From: an uncultured Collinsella sp.
Lineage (GTDB): Bacteria > Actinomycetota > Coriobacteriia > Coriobacteriales > Coriobacteriaceae
Direction: 5' to 3'
Assembly (NCBI GenBank): GCA_900541785.1
Contig: UQKY01000005.1
Coordinates: forward strand, 13,558 to 77,557
DNA: 64,000 bases
The notes beneath the pieces were generated by a model. It searched no databases and had not been told where the DNA came from. It worked only from the letters and a program-made list of their open reading frames with translations. This document shows, in pieces, positions 51,810 through 60,560 of this stretch. A program made the position numbers and the translations under genes. Numbering within the stretch: the first letter of the stretch is position 1; each line of letters starts with the position of its first letter.

Positions 51810-51952
51810 CGCAACGTTCCCCTTAAATCGCAGCATGATGCCAATTGTAATGACCGCCACGAGCTTATTGATGTAGGCACATAAACATATCGGGCAACGG
51901 TAGCAACATGGGGCGTGAGGGGGGGCACAACTAATCGTTGCACAACAAAACA

Positions 51953-51978
51953 GGGCCCGATGCATTCGCACCGGGCCC
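51953..51978 (-). terminator. Terminator of the secreted wall-protein gene
   Basis: GGGCCCG and CGGGCCC flank a 12-base loop, followed on the minus strand by TGTTTTGTTG. It lies 36 bases past the stop at 52014. Confidence 0.75.
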
Positions 51979-52013
51979 CGTCCCGACTCTTTAGTTATCA
52001 GACAGCCGAGAGG

Positions 52014-53768
52014 CTACTCCTCAGAACCGTCCTCACCAGCAGTCTTATTCTGCTGATCGAGCTTATGCTTGCCACTCACAATAGACGTGGCACCCAGCGT
52101 GGCCAAGCTTGCACTGGCAAGGCTCGCCATAACGATGAGGTCGCCCGTCTTGGGCATGTTACCGCCCGAAGACTTGGTCGTGGTCGTGGTGGTCACCGTT
52201 TTAGAGCCATTTTGCTCCTGGTTCTGGTTGTCGGCGTTGCCCTTTTCCTCGTCCTTCTTTTGAGCGGACTTCTCGCCCTTTTCCTCAGAGCTAGTACTCT
52301 TATCGGACTCGGTCTTCTCGGAATCATCGTCCTTGGAGTCGCCCTTTGCGGCCTCGGCCTTTTCCGTGGAAGTCTGATCAGAATTGTTCTTGTCAGGAGA
52401 CAAGCTGCTTGCGCCAGCCATCAGCGAGGAACCAAACGTATAGCCAAGCTGCACAACGAAAGAGGGCCTCTTGTCCGTCGAAATAACGGGCGCGTCCGGC
52501 GCCTTATTCGAGTCGTCCTTGGAAGCACCGGAATCAGAAGCGGCGTCAGAGTTAGAGTCATTGCTAGAACCAGTATCGGCGGAAGATTCGCTCGAGCCAG
52601 TGGAAGAGTCAGAGGAACCAGCGTCGGTCGAACCAGAGGCGGCGCTGCCCGTATTGCCGGCAGAGCTTGAAGACGAATCGCCCGCAGCAGAGCCGTTCGA
52701 ATCGGAGCCGCTCGAGGAAGAGCCGTCGTTGGTAGTGCCACCAGCAGAGCCATCGCCGTCAGTATCGGTCGAGGGCGCATCCGTATCATTATCGTCGCCC
52801 GCACCGTCATCGGTACCAGGCGTCGGTGCCGCGGGAGCAGCAGGCGCCATGCTCGGACCAGGCGCCGGCGTGGGCTCGGGCTGCACGGGCTCCACAGGCG
52901 TTGCCGCGGCAGCCTCGTCCTCGGCGATATAGACCAGACAATCCTTGAGCTCATTGCGGTAGCGGTTCTTCCAGCCCTCATGATACTGGGGCTGGCTTGC
53001 ATACTTGGTCGCCACGTTATTGACCACGCTGTTGGAAAGCGCCGTCACAAACTCGCGGTCCGTCATGCTGTTGGAAAGGTTTGCCCAGCGGAAGAAGTCT
53101 CTGCAGCCACCGGTGCCGCACATGTTGGTAATACTCCACACCATGCCCTTGACACAGTCGGCGCGGCCGGAGACATCAATGCCGAGAGCACTCTTGAGCC
53201 ACGCCTCGGTCACCGCATAGTACGAGTTATACGCATAGGCATCCTGCAGCGCCGAGAACTCAGCAGGGTCGGTGTTATAAGCACCCTGGAAGGCCTCCTG
53301 CGCAATACGACCCAGCTCGGTGAGCTGGCCGTTCGCATACATGGGGTTGTTCGCGTTGGAAATCTCACTGCCGTGATCGATTGCGGCCTTAAGCATGCCG
53401 TACTTAGCAGAATCGTAGTTGTAGACCTGTTTCATAAACGGAACAAGCGACCAACGGCGGTCGAACTGGTAATAGCCTAGCGCGTTATAGCCATCGCCAT
53501 ACGAAAAGCCCTGGTTATAGTTGCCATGGCTCTCGTATTTGGTGAAGTACTTCATCTCGGCAGTCACGTTGACAAACGAGACCCCCTGAACCGACCTCAG
53601 CACGCCCGAAAAAGACTGCTGGGTGTAAAGGCCCTTATCGATATCGGTGGCATCCGAGGCAACACCCGGCGCGGGCTCCTCGGCAACAGCAGTCACAGGC
53701 GCGGCAACAGCGCCAAACGAAAGCGCCAGCGTCAGGCCTGCCACAATCGCGGAATGCTTGGGCTGCAT
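52014..53768 (-). CDS. Secreted Ser/Asp-rich wall-associated protein with LPxTG-like motif
   Basis: A 584-residue exported protein. A signal peptide (residues 1-29, ending AVAEE) is followed by a globular domain to about 275, containing YGDGYNALGYYQFDRRWSL and NMCGTGGCRDFF. This domain recalls lysozyme/chitosanase-like proteins annotated as VgrG-related, but the assignment is weak. Residues 285-530 are low-complexity Pro, Ser, Asp and Gly, as in wall-spanning stalks. The end shows MPKTGD (538-543), a hydrophobic helix and a polar 19-residue tail, close to a sortase signal with Met for Leu. GGGAGG precedes the ATG. Confidence 0.75.
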   Translation of the reverse strand: MQPKHSAIVAGLTLALSFGAVAAPVTAVAEEPAPGVASDATDIDKGLYTQQSFSGVLRSVQGVSFVNVTAEMKYFTKYESHGNYNQGFSYGDGYNALGYYQFDRRWSLVPFMKQVYNYDSAKYGMLKAAIDHGSEISNANNPMYANGQLTELGRIAQEAFQGAYNTDPAEFSALQDAYAYNSYYAVTEAWLKSALGIDVSGRADCVKGMVWSITNMCGTGGCRDFFRWANLSNSMTDREFVTALSNSVVNNVATKYASQPQYHEGWKNRYRNELKDCLVYIAEDEAAAATPVEPVQPEPTPAPGPSMAPAAPAAPTPGTDDGAGDDNDTDAPSTDTDGDGSAGGTTNDGSSSSGSDSNGSAAGDSSSSSAGNTGSAASGSTDAGSSDSSTGSSESSADTGSSNDSNSDAASDSGASKDDSNKAPDAPVISTDKRPSFVVQLGYTFGSSLMAGASSLSPDKNNSDQTSTEKAEAAKGDSKDDDSEKTESDKSTSSEEKGEKSAQKKDEEKGNADNQNQEQNGSKTVTTTTTTKSSGGNMPKTGDLIVMASLASASLATLGATSIVSGKHKLDQQNKTAGEDGSEE

Positions 53769-53896
53769 AAGATCCTCCCTGCATTGGTGTAGTTAAAGTG
53801 CAGTTTGCAAAGATGAATCTAAGTATCCCAGCTCGCCCGTTGTTGCACAACAACCCCTCGGTAAACGGCAACAACCCTCCGCGAAATCTTAAGGAA

Positions 53897-54316
53897 TTAA
53901 ACAAACTGGTCGTCAGGCGCCAACAGAAGCTCGCCGTAACGCTCCATCAGCCCGTCCCTCAACTGGCAGAAAGCAGGGATATAGACGTCCAAGATGCGCT
54001 GAATCAAATCTTGAGCGAGCTTGTTGTCGTAGATATGGACGTTCGTATTGCGGTCTCTGAGCATATCTAGCCAGGCTGCCTCATCAATAAAGTCATAGAA
54101 TCGGTAGGACTCCTTCAAGATGGCACGAGGAGACCCCGACGCAGCAAGCGTGGCGCCCTCATACTCGAGCAGACGCTTGAGGAGCTTCCAGCTCAGTTCA
54201 AATTGAAGATTGAACTTATTAATCAATCCACTCTGAACAAAATCATTGTTGAGATCCTGATTAGGCGCATCCTCAAGATTCGCCAAGGCACTGGCAAAGT
54301 TCTCATATTTTTTCAT
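53897..54316 (-). CDS. HEPN-domain toxin-like protein (HI0074 family)
   Basis: A 139-residue all-helical protein, formerly called nucleotidyltransferase substrate-binding protein. FELSWKLLKRLLEYEG and LRDRNTNVHIYD are typical, and the latter contains the HEPN ribonuclease motif RNxxxH (Arg89 to His94). In related pairs HEPN is an RNase toxin that its MNT partner inactivates by modifying it. It overlaps the upstream MNT gene by 14 bases, so the two are translated together. Confidence 0.88.
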   Translation of the reverse strand: MKKYENFASALANLEDAPNQDLNNDFVQSGLINKFNLQFELSWKLLKRLLEYEGATLAASGSPRAILKESYRFYDFIDEAAWLDMLRDRNTNVHIYDNKLAQDLIQRILDVYIPAFCQLRDGLMERYGELLLAPDDQFV

Positions 54317-54590
54317 ACAGAATCACACCATCCCTGGCAATTTCATCGAGCAATTGCTGCGATAAGGACTCGTCGAGATTGACGACATCTACATCTAAAA
54401 GAGTATCAAGACGTTCCTCGATCAAATATGAGAAACGGCCGAAATCCCGGCAACCTGCTACGGCGATGTCAATATCGCTCTTGGGCAAGTTGTTGCCTCG
54501 AGCGCGAGACCCAAACAGCACAACTTTCTCGGCGTCACATTCCCGAGCAAAATCTTCGATTTGCTTGTACACCTTGTCGAGAGATGCCAT
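54303..54590 (-). CDS. MNT-domain nucleotidyltransferase antitoxin-like protein
   Basis: A 95-residue minimal nucleotidyltransferase with VLFGSRARGNNLPKSDIDIAV: Gly27-Ser28 and the metal pair Asp39 and Asp41. MNT partners of HEPN proteins are antitoxins that can AMPylate the toxin. AGGG lies six bases before ATG 54590. The pair stands between the wall-protein gene and the Rrf2 regulator, transcribed in the same direction as both. Confidence 0.88.
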   Translation of the reverse strand: MASLDKVYKQIEDFARECDAEKVVLFGSRARGNNLPKSDIDIAVAGCRDFGRFSYLIEERLDTLLDVDVVNLDESLSQQLLDEIARDGVILYEKI

Positions 54591-54598
54591 TTGCAGCC

Positions 54599-55030
54599 CT
54601 ACAGCTTAATGTCAAAGTTGATCTCGGGGACAGCGGCTAGGTCGGCCAACGTCACGCCGTCGACGTACTTTTCGATCACGTCGTCCAACCCGCGCCAGAA
54701 CTTGACGGTCGAGCAAAGGTCGCTGCGGGTACAGCTGTTGTCGATGCCATCGCACGCCACCGGAGCCGTGCTGCCCTCGACGGCACGCAGGATGTCGCCG
54801 GCACGCACCTCGGCCGGGTCCTTGGCCATCATGTAGCCGCCGCCCTTGCCGCGCACGCTCTTAAGCAGGCCCGCCTTCATGAGCGGACGGACCAGCTGCT
54901 CCAAATACTTTTGCGAGATATGCTCACGGTCGGCGACCTCGCGCAGAGCGATTTTGCCCTCGACGTCACCAAGCGCTGCGATATAGATCATCAGCCGGAG
55001 GGCATAGCGGCCCTTAGAAGAAATGAGCAT
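54599..55030 (-). CDS. Rrf2 family iron-sulfur-type regulator
   Basis: A 143-residue winged-helix regulator of the IscR/SufR type. The N-terminus MLISSKGRYALRLMIYIA and the helix-turn-helix around IALREVADREHISQKYLEQL are typical. Three cysteines (Cys93, Cys100, Cys106 in VACDGIDNSC and SDLCS) match the cluster-binding triad of IscR-like sensors, with slightly different spacing. It is divergent from sufC and most likely represses or activates the SUF operon according to iron-sulfur status. ATG 55030 follows GAGAGGG. Confidence 0.88.
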   Translation of the reverse strand: MLISSKGRYALRLMIYIAALGDVEGKIALREVADREHISQKYLEQLVRPLMKAGLLKSVRGKGGGYMMAKDPAEVRAGDILRAVEGSTAPVACDGIDNSCTRSDLCSTVKFWRGLDDVIEKYVDGVTLADLAAVPEINFDIKL

Positions 55031-55063
55031 ACCTACCCTCTCATCGTAGCCGAGACAAAATAC

Positions 55064-55110
55064 CAGGCTTGTTTGTCCCAAATCTTATGCACGCGGGGCA
55101 AACAAGCCTG
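55064..55110. promoter_or_regulatory. 16-bp inverted repeat in the rrf2-suf intergenic region
   Basis: Arms 55064-55079 and 55095-55110 are complementary except for one G-T pair, with a 15-base loop. Located between divergent rrf2 and suf genes, it may be an operator or an attenuator in the rrf2 leader. It is longer than usual Rrf2 sites. Confidence 0.55.
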
Positions 55111-55160
55111 ATTATTATGTCCCACATCTAAAAAGTCGAGTGGATTAGTCGGGTTTTCCC

Positions 55161-55188
55161 TTGACTAACGCCGAACCCATAGTAACTT
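55161..55188 (+). promoter_or_regulatory. Probable suf promoter
   Basis: TTGACT and TAACTT are separated by 16 bases and lie 65 bases before the sufC start. Confidence 0.5.
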
Positions 55189-55252
55189 TATTCCGAGAAG
55201 ATTCCTAGGGTTTAGTACACCTATGAGTACACCATATACAGAGAGGGACAGC

Positions 55253-56053
55253 ATGAGCGCAAATCCGCTGCTTTCCATCGAAGGTCTGACCGCCTCCGTG
55301 GACGAGAAGACCATCCTCCACAACGTCAACCTCAACGTCGCCGCCGGCGAGACCCACGTGCTGATGGGACCCAACGGCGCCGGCAAGTCCACCCTCGGCC
55401 ACCTGGTCATGGGCGACCCCGTCTACACGGTCAACGACGGCACTATCGTCTTTGACGGCCAGGACATCACCGAGCTCACCACCGACAAGCGCTCGCGCGC
55501 CGGCCTGTTCCTGAGCTTCCAGGCACCGGTCGAGATCCCCGGCGTGCCGCTGTCGAGCTTTTTGCGCGCCAGCATCGCCGGCCGCCCCGGCCTGGAGATG
55601 AAGGGCAAGGAGTTCCGCCGTCGCGTGAAGGAGCTCGCGGCCGAGCTCAACATGGATACCGCCTATCTCAACCGCGAGCTGGGCGTGGGCTTCTCGGGCG
55701 GTGAGAAGAAGAAGGTCGAGATGCTCCAGCTCCTGTTGCTGCAGCCCAAGCTCGCCATCCTCGACGAGACCGACTCGGGCCTAGACGTCGACGCCCTGTC
55801 CACCGTCAGCCACGGCATGGACGCCTACCGCAAGAGCTGCGACGGCTCCATGCTCATCATCACGCACAACACGCGCATCCTGGAGCACCTGGATGTAGAC
55901 CGCGTCCATGTTATGGTCAAGGGCCACATCGTGCGCGAGGACGACGCCTCGCTCATCCCCTGGATTGACAAGAACGGTTTTGAGACCTTCGAGCGCGAGG
56001 CCGCCGAGCAGCGCGCCCAGGCCGAGGCCGCCGCTACCGAGCAGCAGGCGTAA
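55253..56053 (+). CDS. sufC: SUF system ATPase SufC
   Basis: An ABC-type ATPase of the SufBCD scaffold that assembles iron-sulfur clusters. Walker A GPNGAGKST, signature GFSGGEKKKVEM and Walker B LAILDETDSGLD are intact; the Lys-rich signature is typical of SufC. Length is 266 residues. ATG 55253 is chosen over an in-frame ATG at 55223 because GAGAGGG lies five bases upstream. It is the first gene of sufC-B-D-S-U, the order common in Gram-positives. Confidence 0.95.
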   Translation: MSANPLLSIEGLTASVDEKTILHNVNLNVAAGETHVLMGPNGAGKSTLGHLVMGDPVYTVNDGTIVFDGQDITELTTDKRSRAGLFLSFQAPVEIPGVPLSSFLRASIAGRPGLEMKGKEFRRRVKELAAELNMDTAYLNRELGVGFSGGEKKKVEMLQLLLLQPKLAILDETDSGLDVDALSTVSHGMDAYRKSCDGSMLIITHNTRILEHLDVDRVHVMVKGHIVREDDASLIPWIDKNGFETFEREAAEQRAQAEAAATEQQA

Positions 56054-56065
56054 AGGGGCGACGCA

Positions 56066-57478
56066 ATGACCAAGAACCGCACCGAGGTCGCGGACATCGA
56101 CCGCAGCCTCTACGACTTCGCCTATGGCGAGGAGGGATTCGAGCGCCTCGACGCCGGCATCACGCCCGACATCGTGCGCGAGATCAGCGCCAAAAAGGAC
56201 GAGCCGCAGTGGATGCTCGACCTGCGCCTCAAGTCCCTCGAGATCTTCAACCGCTTCCCGGATCCGACGTGGGGCCCCTCCATCGAGGGCCTGGACATGG
56301 ACAACATCGTCACCTACGTCAAGCCCAACACCGACCAAAAGCACGACTGGGAGTCGGTGCCCGACGACATCAAGAACACCTTTGAGCGCCTGGGCATCCC
56401 CGAGGCCGAGCGTAGCTACCTGGCAGGCGTCGGCGCGCAGTACGACTCCGAGCTCGTCTACCACAACATGCAGGACACGGCGTCCAAGATGGGCATCGTC
56501 TACTCCGGTATTGAGGAAGCCCTGCACGACCCGCAGTGGGAACCGCTCATCCACGAGAAATTTATGACGCTCATCCCGCCCACCGACCACAAGTTTGCGG
56601 CCCTGCACGGCGCCGTATGGTCGGGCGGCTCGTTTGTCTACGTGCCCAAGGGCACCAAGCTCGACTTCCCGCTGCAGAGCTACTTCCGTCTTAACGCCAA
56701 GGGCGCCGGCCAGTTTGAGCACACGCTCATCATCGTCGAGGACGACGCCGACCTGCACTTTATCGAGGGTTGCTCCGCGCCCAAGTACAACGTAGCCAAC
56801 CTCCACGCCGGCGCTGTGGAGCTCTTTGTGGGCAAGCGTGCGCACCTGCGCTACTCGACCATCGAGAACTGGTCCAAGAACATGTACAACCTCAACACCA
56901 AGCGTGCGCGCGTGGACGAGGACGGCGACATCGAGTGGATCAGCGGCTCCTTCGGCAGCCACGTGGGCTACCTCTACCCCATGAGCGTGCTCAACGGCCG
57001 TCGCGCCCGCTCGAGCTTTACCGGCATCACCTTTGCCGGCGCCGGGCAGAACCTCGACACCGGCTGCAAGGTCGTGCTCAACGCGCCCGAGACCTCGGCA
57101 ACCGTCGAGACCAAGGGCATCTCCAAGAGTGGTGGCATCCAAACCTTCCGCAGCTCCATCGTGGCCACGCCTAAGGCCGAGGGCTCCAAGGCAACCGTAA
57201 GCTGCCAGTCGCTCATGCTCGACGACCAGAGCCGCTCCGACACCATCCCTGCCATGGACATCCGCGCTAAGAATGTCGACATCGGCCACGAGGCCACCAT
57301 CGGCCGCATCGGCGACGACAAGGTGTTCTACCTGATGAGCCGCGGCATCTCGGAGAAAGAGGCCCGCACCATGATCGTCAACGGCTTTGCCAACCCAGTC
57401 TCCAAGGAGCTGCCGCTTGAGTACGCCGTCGAGATGAACAACCTGATCAAGCTCGAGATGGAAGGGGCGATCGGATAA
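56066..57478 (+). CDS. sufB: SUF scaffold protein SufB
   Basis: A 470-residue scaffold on which the nascent cluster forms. It shows the conserved DPTWGPSIEGLDMDNIVTYVKP start region, the beta-helix core (EGCSAPKYNVANLHAGAVEL), and the C-terminal PAMDIRAKNVDIGHEATIGRI block with the essential Glu and His region. AAAGGGGCG precedes the ATG 12 bases after sufC. It pairs with SufD and SufC in a BC2D complex. Confidence 0.95.
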   Translation: MTKNRTEVADIDRSLYDFAYGEEGFERLDAGITPDIVREISAKKDEPQWMLDLRLKSLEIFNRFPDPTWGPSIEGLDMDNIVTYVKPNTDQKHDWESVPDDIKNTFERLGIPEAERSYLAGVGAQYDSELVYHNMQDTASKMGIVYSGIEEALHDPQWEPLIHEKFMTLIPPTDHKFAALHGAVWSGGSFVYVPKGTKLDFPLQSYFRLNAKGAGQFEHTLIIVEDDADLHFIEGCSAPKYNVANLHAGAVELFVGKRAHLRYSTIENWSKNMYNLNTKRARVDEDGDIEWISGSFGSHVGYLYPMSVLNGRRARSSFTGITFAGAGQNLDTGCKVVLNAPETSATVETKGISKSGGIQTFRSSIVATPKAEGSKATVSCQSLMLDDQSRSDTIPAMDIRAKNVDIGHEATIGRIGDDKVFYLMSRGISEKEARTMIVNGFANPVSKELPLEYAVEMNNLIKLEMEGAIG

Positions 57479-58749
57479 TGAAACAGGAAACCAACACCGC
57501 TGCCACCACGCTCGAGCAGGTCAACGCTATGCCCGCAGCAACCTGGGGCTGGTTGAAAATGAACCAAACCAAGCTTGAGCTTTCGGACGAGCTTGCCGTC
57601 GCTCCTGCCGAGGCCGTCGAGGTCGAGGGGCTGGACGAGCAGTTCCGCGGCGCCGCTGACGCCTTCGACGCCGCCATGGAAGCCATGGCCGAGTGTTTCC
57701 CCGAGCGCCGCGCCTCCGCCCCCGGCGACGCCGCCGACCGCGCCCGCATCACGCCCGAGACCGAGCTCGACGTGCCCGCCACCTCCATCTACCAGGCCGG
57801 CGCTATCAAGCTCGAAGAGGAGCTCTCCCCCGCTGAGGCCTTCGAGACCGGCATGGGCGAGGCTGCCTACGCCTACCTGGCCGACCACGCCACCAAGCGC
57901 ATCGTCATCGACGTGCCCGCATACCAGCACGCCACGGCCACTGTGCGCGTGAATGGCGTCGACGCAGCCGCTGCGATTGCCGCCATCGACGTCGTAGCCC
58001 GTCCGCAGGCTACGCTCGACCTCGCTCTAGCCCTGGACTCCCCCGTCAACGGCCAAGGCGTCGTGGGCTCTGTGCTGCGCGTGTGTGCCCACGAGTACGC
58101 CACCGTCAACGTGACCTGCACGCAGACGCTCGACGACAGCTGGATCGCGCTCGACGACACCGGTCTGTTCCTAGACGAGGGCGCGCGCGTCAACGTGCAG
58201 CACACCGTCCTGGGTGCCGGCGCCAGCGCCACCGGCCTTGCCGGCGACCTGCTGGGCGACACCGCCAAGGTGACGATCGATACCGATTACCTGGGTGCCC
58301 GCGAACAAGTGCGCGACTTTAACTACGAGCTACGCCACCGCGGCCGCAAGACCGAGTGCGAAATCGACGCCAACGGCGTGCTGACTGGCACGTCCAAGAA
58401 GGTCTACCGCGGCACCATCGACCTCGTGCACGGCTGCAAGGGCGCAACCGGCACCGAGCGCGAAACCGTGCTGCTGGCCAACAAGGGCGTCGACAACAAG
58501 ACCGTTCCCGTCATCCTCTGCGACGAGGACGACGTCGCCGGCAACCACGGCGCTACCATCGGCCACGTCCGCGACGAGCAGCTGTTCTACCTCGCCTGCC
58601 GCGGCCTTGACCAAAATGCCGCCGAAGACCTGTTCATCCGCGCCAAGCTGGAGGACGCCGCGCTTTCCGCGACCGACGAGCGCACCCGAGCCGCCGTCGT
58701 CCGCCTGGGCAACAACTTGATCGATAACTTTGAGGAGGAGCTCGCATGA
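57478..58749 (+). CDS. sufD: SUF assembly protein SufD
   Basis: A 423-residue SufB paralogue. Its ATG overlaps the sufB stop (TAATG). The C-terminal part holds the family motif VPVILCDEDDVAGNHGATIG and the beta-helix is recognisable, while the N-terminal 150 residues are Ala/Glu-rich and poorly conserved. It supports iron delivery and complex stability. It is coupled to both sufB and sufS by overlaps. Confidence 0.92.
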   Translation: MKQETNTAATTLEQVNAMPAATWGWLKMNQTKLELSDELAVAPAEAVEVEGLDEQFRGAADAFDAAMEAMAECFPERRASAPGDAADRARITPETELDVPATSIYQAGAIKLEEELSPAEAFETGMGEAAYAYLADHATKRIVIDVPAYQHATATVRVNGVDAAAAIAAIDVVARPQATLDLALALDSPVNGQGVVGSVLRVCAHEYATVNVTCTQTLDDSWIALDDTGLFLDEGARVNVQHTVLGAGASATGLAGDLLGDTAKVTIDTDYLGAREQVRDFNYELRHRGRKTECEIDANGVLTGTSKKVYRGTIDLVHGCKGATGTERETVLLANKGVDNKTVPVILCDEDDVAGNHGATIGHVRDEQLFYLACRGLDQNAAEDLFIRAKLEDAALSATDERTRAAVVRLGNNLIDNFEEELA

Positions 58750-60071
58750 TCGACACCGAGCACGTTAAATGCGACACCTGTACCGCACCGGAGCCTATGG
58801 AGCTCGACGCCAGCGACGAGGCCTCGCGCGGCTGGCCTACCGTCGACATCGAGACCAATCCCTACAAGGCGCAGTTCCCGCTGTTCCAGCAACACCCCGA
58901 GATCGCCTTCCTCGATAGTGCCGCCACCGCGCAGCGTCCCGCCTGCGTGCTCGACGCCGAACGCGACTTCTACCAGCGCATGAACGCCAACCCCCTGCGC
59001 GGCCTGTACTCACTGTCCGTCGAGGCCACCGAGGCCATCGCGAAGGTGCGCCAGCAGATAGCCGACCTCATCGGCGCCCCTCAGGCCAACGAGGTCGTCT
59101 TCACCCGCAACACGAGCGAGTCGCTCAACCTGGTCGCCAAGAGCTTTGCGCCCACAGTCCTCGAGCCGGGAGACGAGGTCGTCATTACCATCATGGAGCA
59201 CCACTCCAACCTGATTCCGTGGCAGCAGGTCTGCCGCGAAACCGGCGCCAAGCTCGTCTACCTCTACCCCACCAAGACCGGTCAGCTCACCACCGAGGAG
59301 GTTCTGTCCAAGGTGGGCCCCAAAACCAAGATCCTGGCTGTGGGTCAGGTCTCCAACGTCCTGGGCGTCGAGAACCCGGTCAAGAATCTCGGCAAGCTCG
59401 TGCATAAGTACGGCGGCTATCTGGTCGTCGACGGCGCGCAATCGCTGCCGCACATGCCGGTCAACGTGGCCGATCTGGGCGCCGACTTCTTTGCCTTTAG
59501 CGCGCACAAGGCCATGGGCCCCATGGGCATCGGCGTGCTGTGGGGCAAGATGGACCTGCTCAACGCCATGCCGCCCATGCTCACCGGCGGCGAGATGATC
59601 GACTCGGTCACCGAGCAGGACGCTATCTGGGCTCCCGTCCCCGAGAAGTTCGAGGCCGGCACGCAGGACGCCGCCGGCATCTTCGCCACGGGCGCGGCGC
59701 TTGACTACCTGGTCAACACCGTGGGCTACGAAAACATCCAGGCACGCGAGCAGGCACTCGTCCACTACTTGATGGGCGAGCTCATGCAGCTCGACTTTGT
59801 CCATATTATCGGATCCATCTATTGGGACAACCACCACGGCGTCGTCAGCTTTAACGTCAAGGGCATCCACCCGCACGATGTCGCGAGCATCATGGACATG
59901 GACGGCGTCTGCATCCGCGCCGGTCACCACTGCGCGCAGCCGTTGCTCACCTGGCTAGGCGTCGAGAACCTTGCCTGCTGCCGCGCCAGCGTGGCTTTCT
60001 ACAACGACAAGGCCGATATCGACAAGTTCATCGCCGGCCTGCATCACGTTTGGAGCACGTTCAATGGGTAA
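58746..60071 (+). CDS. sufS: Cysteine desulfurase SufS
   Basis: A PLP enzyme that mobilises sulfur from cysteine for the SUF scaffold. The PLP lysine lies in FSAHKAMGPMGIG and the persulfide Cys396 in RAGHHCAQPL, the group II motif used with SufU. Length is 441 residues, about 30 more than usual because of an N-terminal extension holding a CxxC (Cys9, Cys12) before the normal start at FPLFQQHPEIAFLDSAA. It overlaps sufD (ATGA) and sufU. Confidence 0.95.
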   Translation: MIDTEHVKCDTCTAPEPMELDASDEASRGWPTVDIETNPYKAQFPLFQQHPEIAFLDSAATAQRPACVLDAERDFYQRMNANPLRGLYSLSVEATEAIAKVRQQIADLIGAPQANEVVFTRNTSESLNLVAKSFAPTVLEPGDEVVITIMEHHSNLIPWQQVCRETGAKLVYLYPTKTGQLTTEEVLSKVGPKTKILAVGQVSNVLGVENPVKNLGKLVHKYGGYLVVDGAQSLPHMPVNVADLGADFFAFSAHKAMGPMGIGVLWGKMDLLNAMPPMLTGGEMIDSVTEQDAIWAPVPEKFEAGTQDAAGIFATGAALDYLVNTVGYENIQAREQALVHYLMGELMQLDFVHIIGSIYWDNHHGVVSFNVKGIHPHDVASIMDMDGVCIRAGHHCAQPLLTWLGVENLACCRASVAFYNDKADIDKFIAGLHHVWSTFNG

Positions 60072-60486
60072 TCTGTACACCTCTACCACGTTTATGGAGC
60101 ACAACTCGCACCCCGACTACAAGTACGAGATGGATGCCCCCACGCACGAGCACGACGGCATCAACCCCAGCTGCGGCGACGAGCTCACCTTGCAGCTGCG
60201 TGTCGAAAACGGCGTGATCGAGGAGGCCTCCTTTACCGGTCACGGTTGTGCCATCAGCCAGGCCAGCGCCGACATCATGGCCGATCTCATCACCGGCGAG
60301 ACGGTCGAGGAGGCTCGTCGTCTGGCAGGGCTTTTCCTCGCCATGATCCGTGGCGAGCAGCTCTCCGAGGAGGACCTGGAAGATCTGGACGAGGCCGCCC
60401 AGCTCCAGGACATCTCGCACATGCCCGCCCGCGTCAAATGCGCCGAGTTAGCCTGGCGCACCCTCGACGGCATGCTCGAAGGGTAA
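60064..60486 (+). CDS. sufU: SUF sulfur-transfer/scaffold protein SufU
   Basis: A 140-residue NifU-N-like zinc protein that accepts persulfide sulfur from SufS. Ligands Cys37 and Asp39 (NPSCGDEL), Cys62 (GHGCAISQASADIM) and Cys126 (RVKCAELAW) are all present, together with the insertion typical of SufU. GGAG lies eight bases before ATG 60064, which overlaps the sufS stop by eight bases. It is the last gene of the operon. Confidence 0.95.
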   Translation: MGNLYTSTTFMEHNSHPDYKYEMDAPTHEHDGINPSCGDELTLQLRVENGVIEEASFTGHGCAISQASADIMADLITGETVEEARRLAGLFLAMIRGEQLSEEDLEDLDEAAQLQDISHMPARVKCAELAWRTLDGMLEG

Positions 60487-60526
60487 ACTAGCCAGTAGCG
60501 GATGCCCCAGATCAACGGGTTTGATT

Positions 60527-60560
60527 GCCGAGCCGCCCAATACGGGCGGCTCGGCTTTTT
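60527..60560 (+). terminator. suf operon terminator
   Basis: A perfect 12-bp GC-rich stem (60527-60538 with 60544-60555) with a five-base loop is followed by TTTTT, 40 bases after the sufU stop. Confidence 0.95.

Noticed and set aside
55781..57289. A 502-residue leftward open frame opposite sufC and sufB
   Set aside because: Val/Leu/Gly/Asp-rich shadow of two highly conserved SUF genes.
59010..59930. A 306-residue leftward open frame opposite sufS
   Set aside because: Antisense shadow; sufS carries intact PLP and cysteine motifs.
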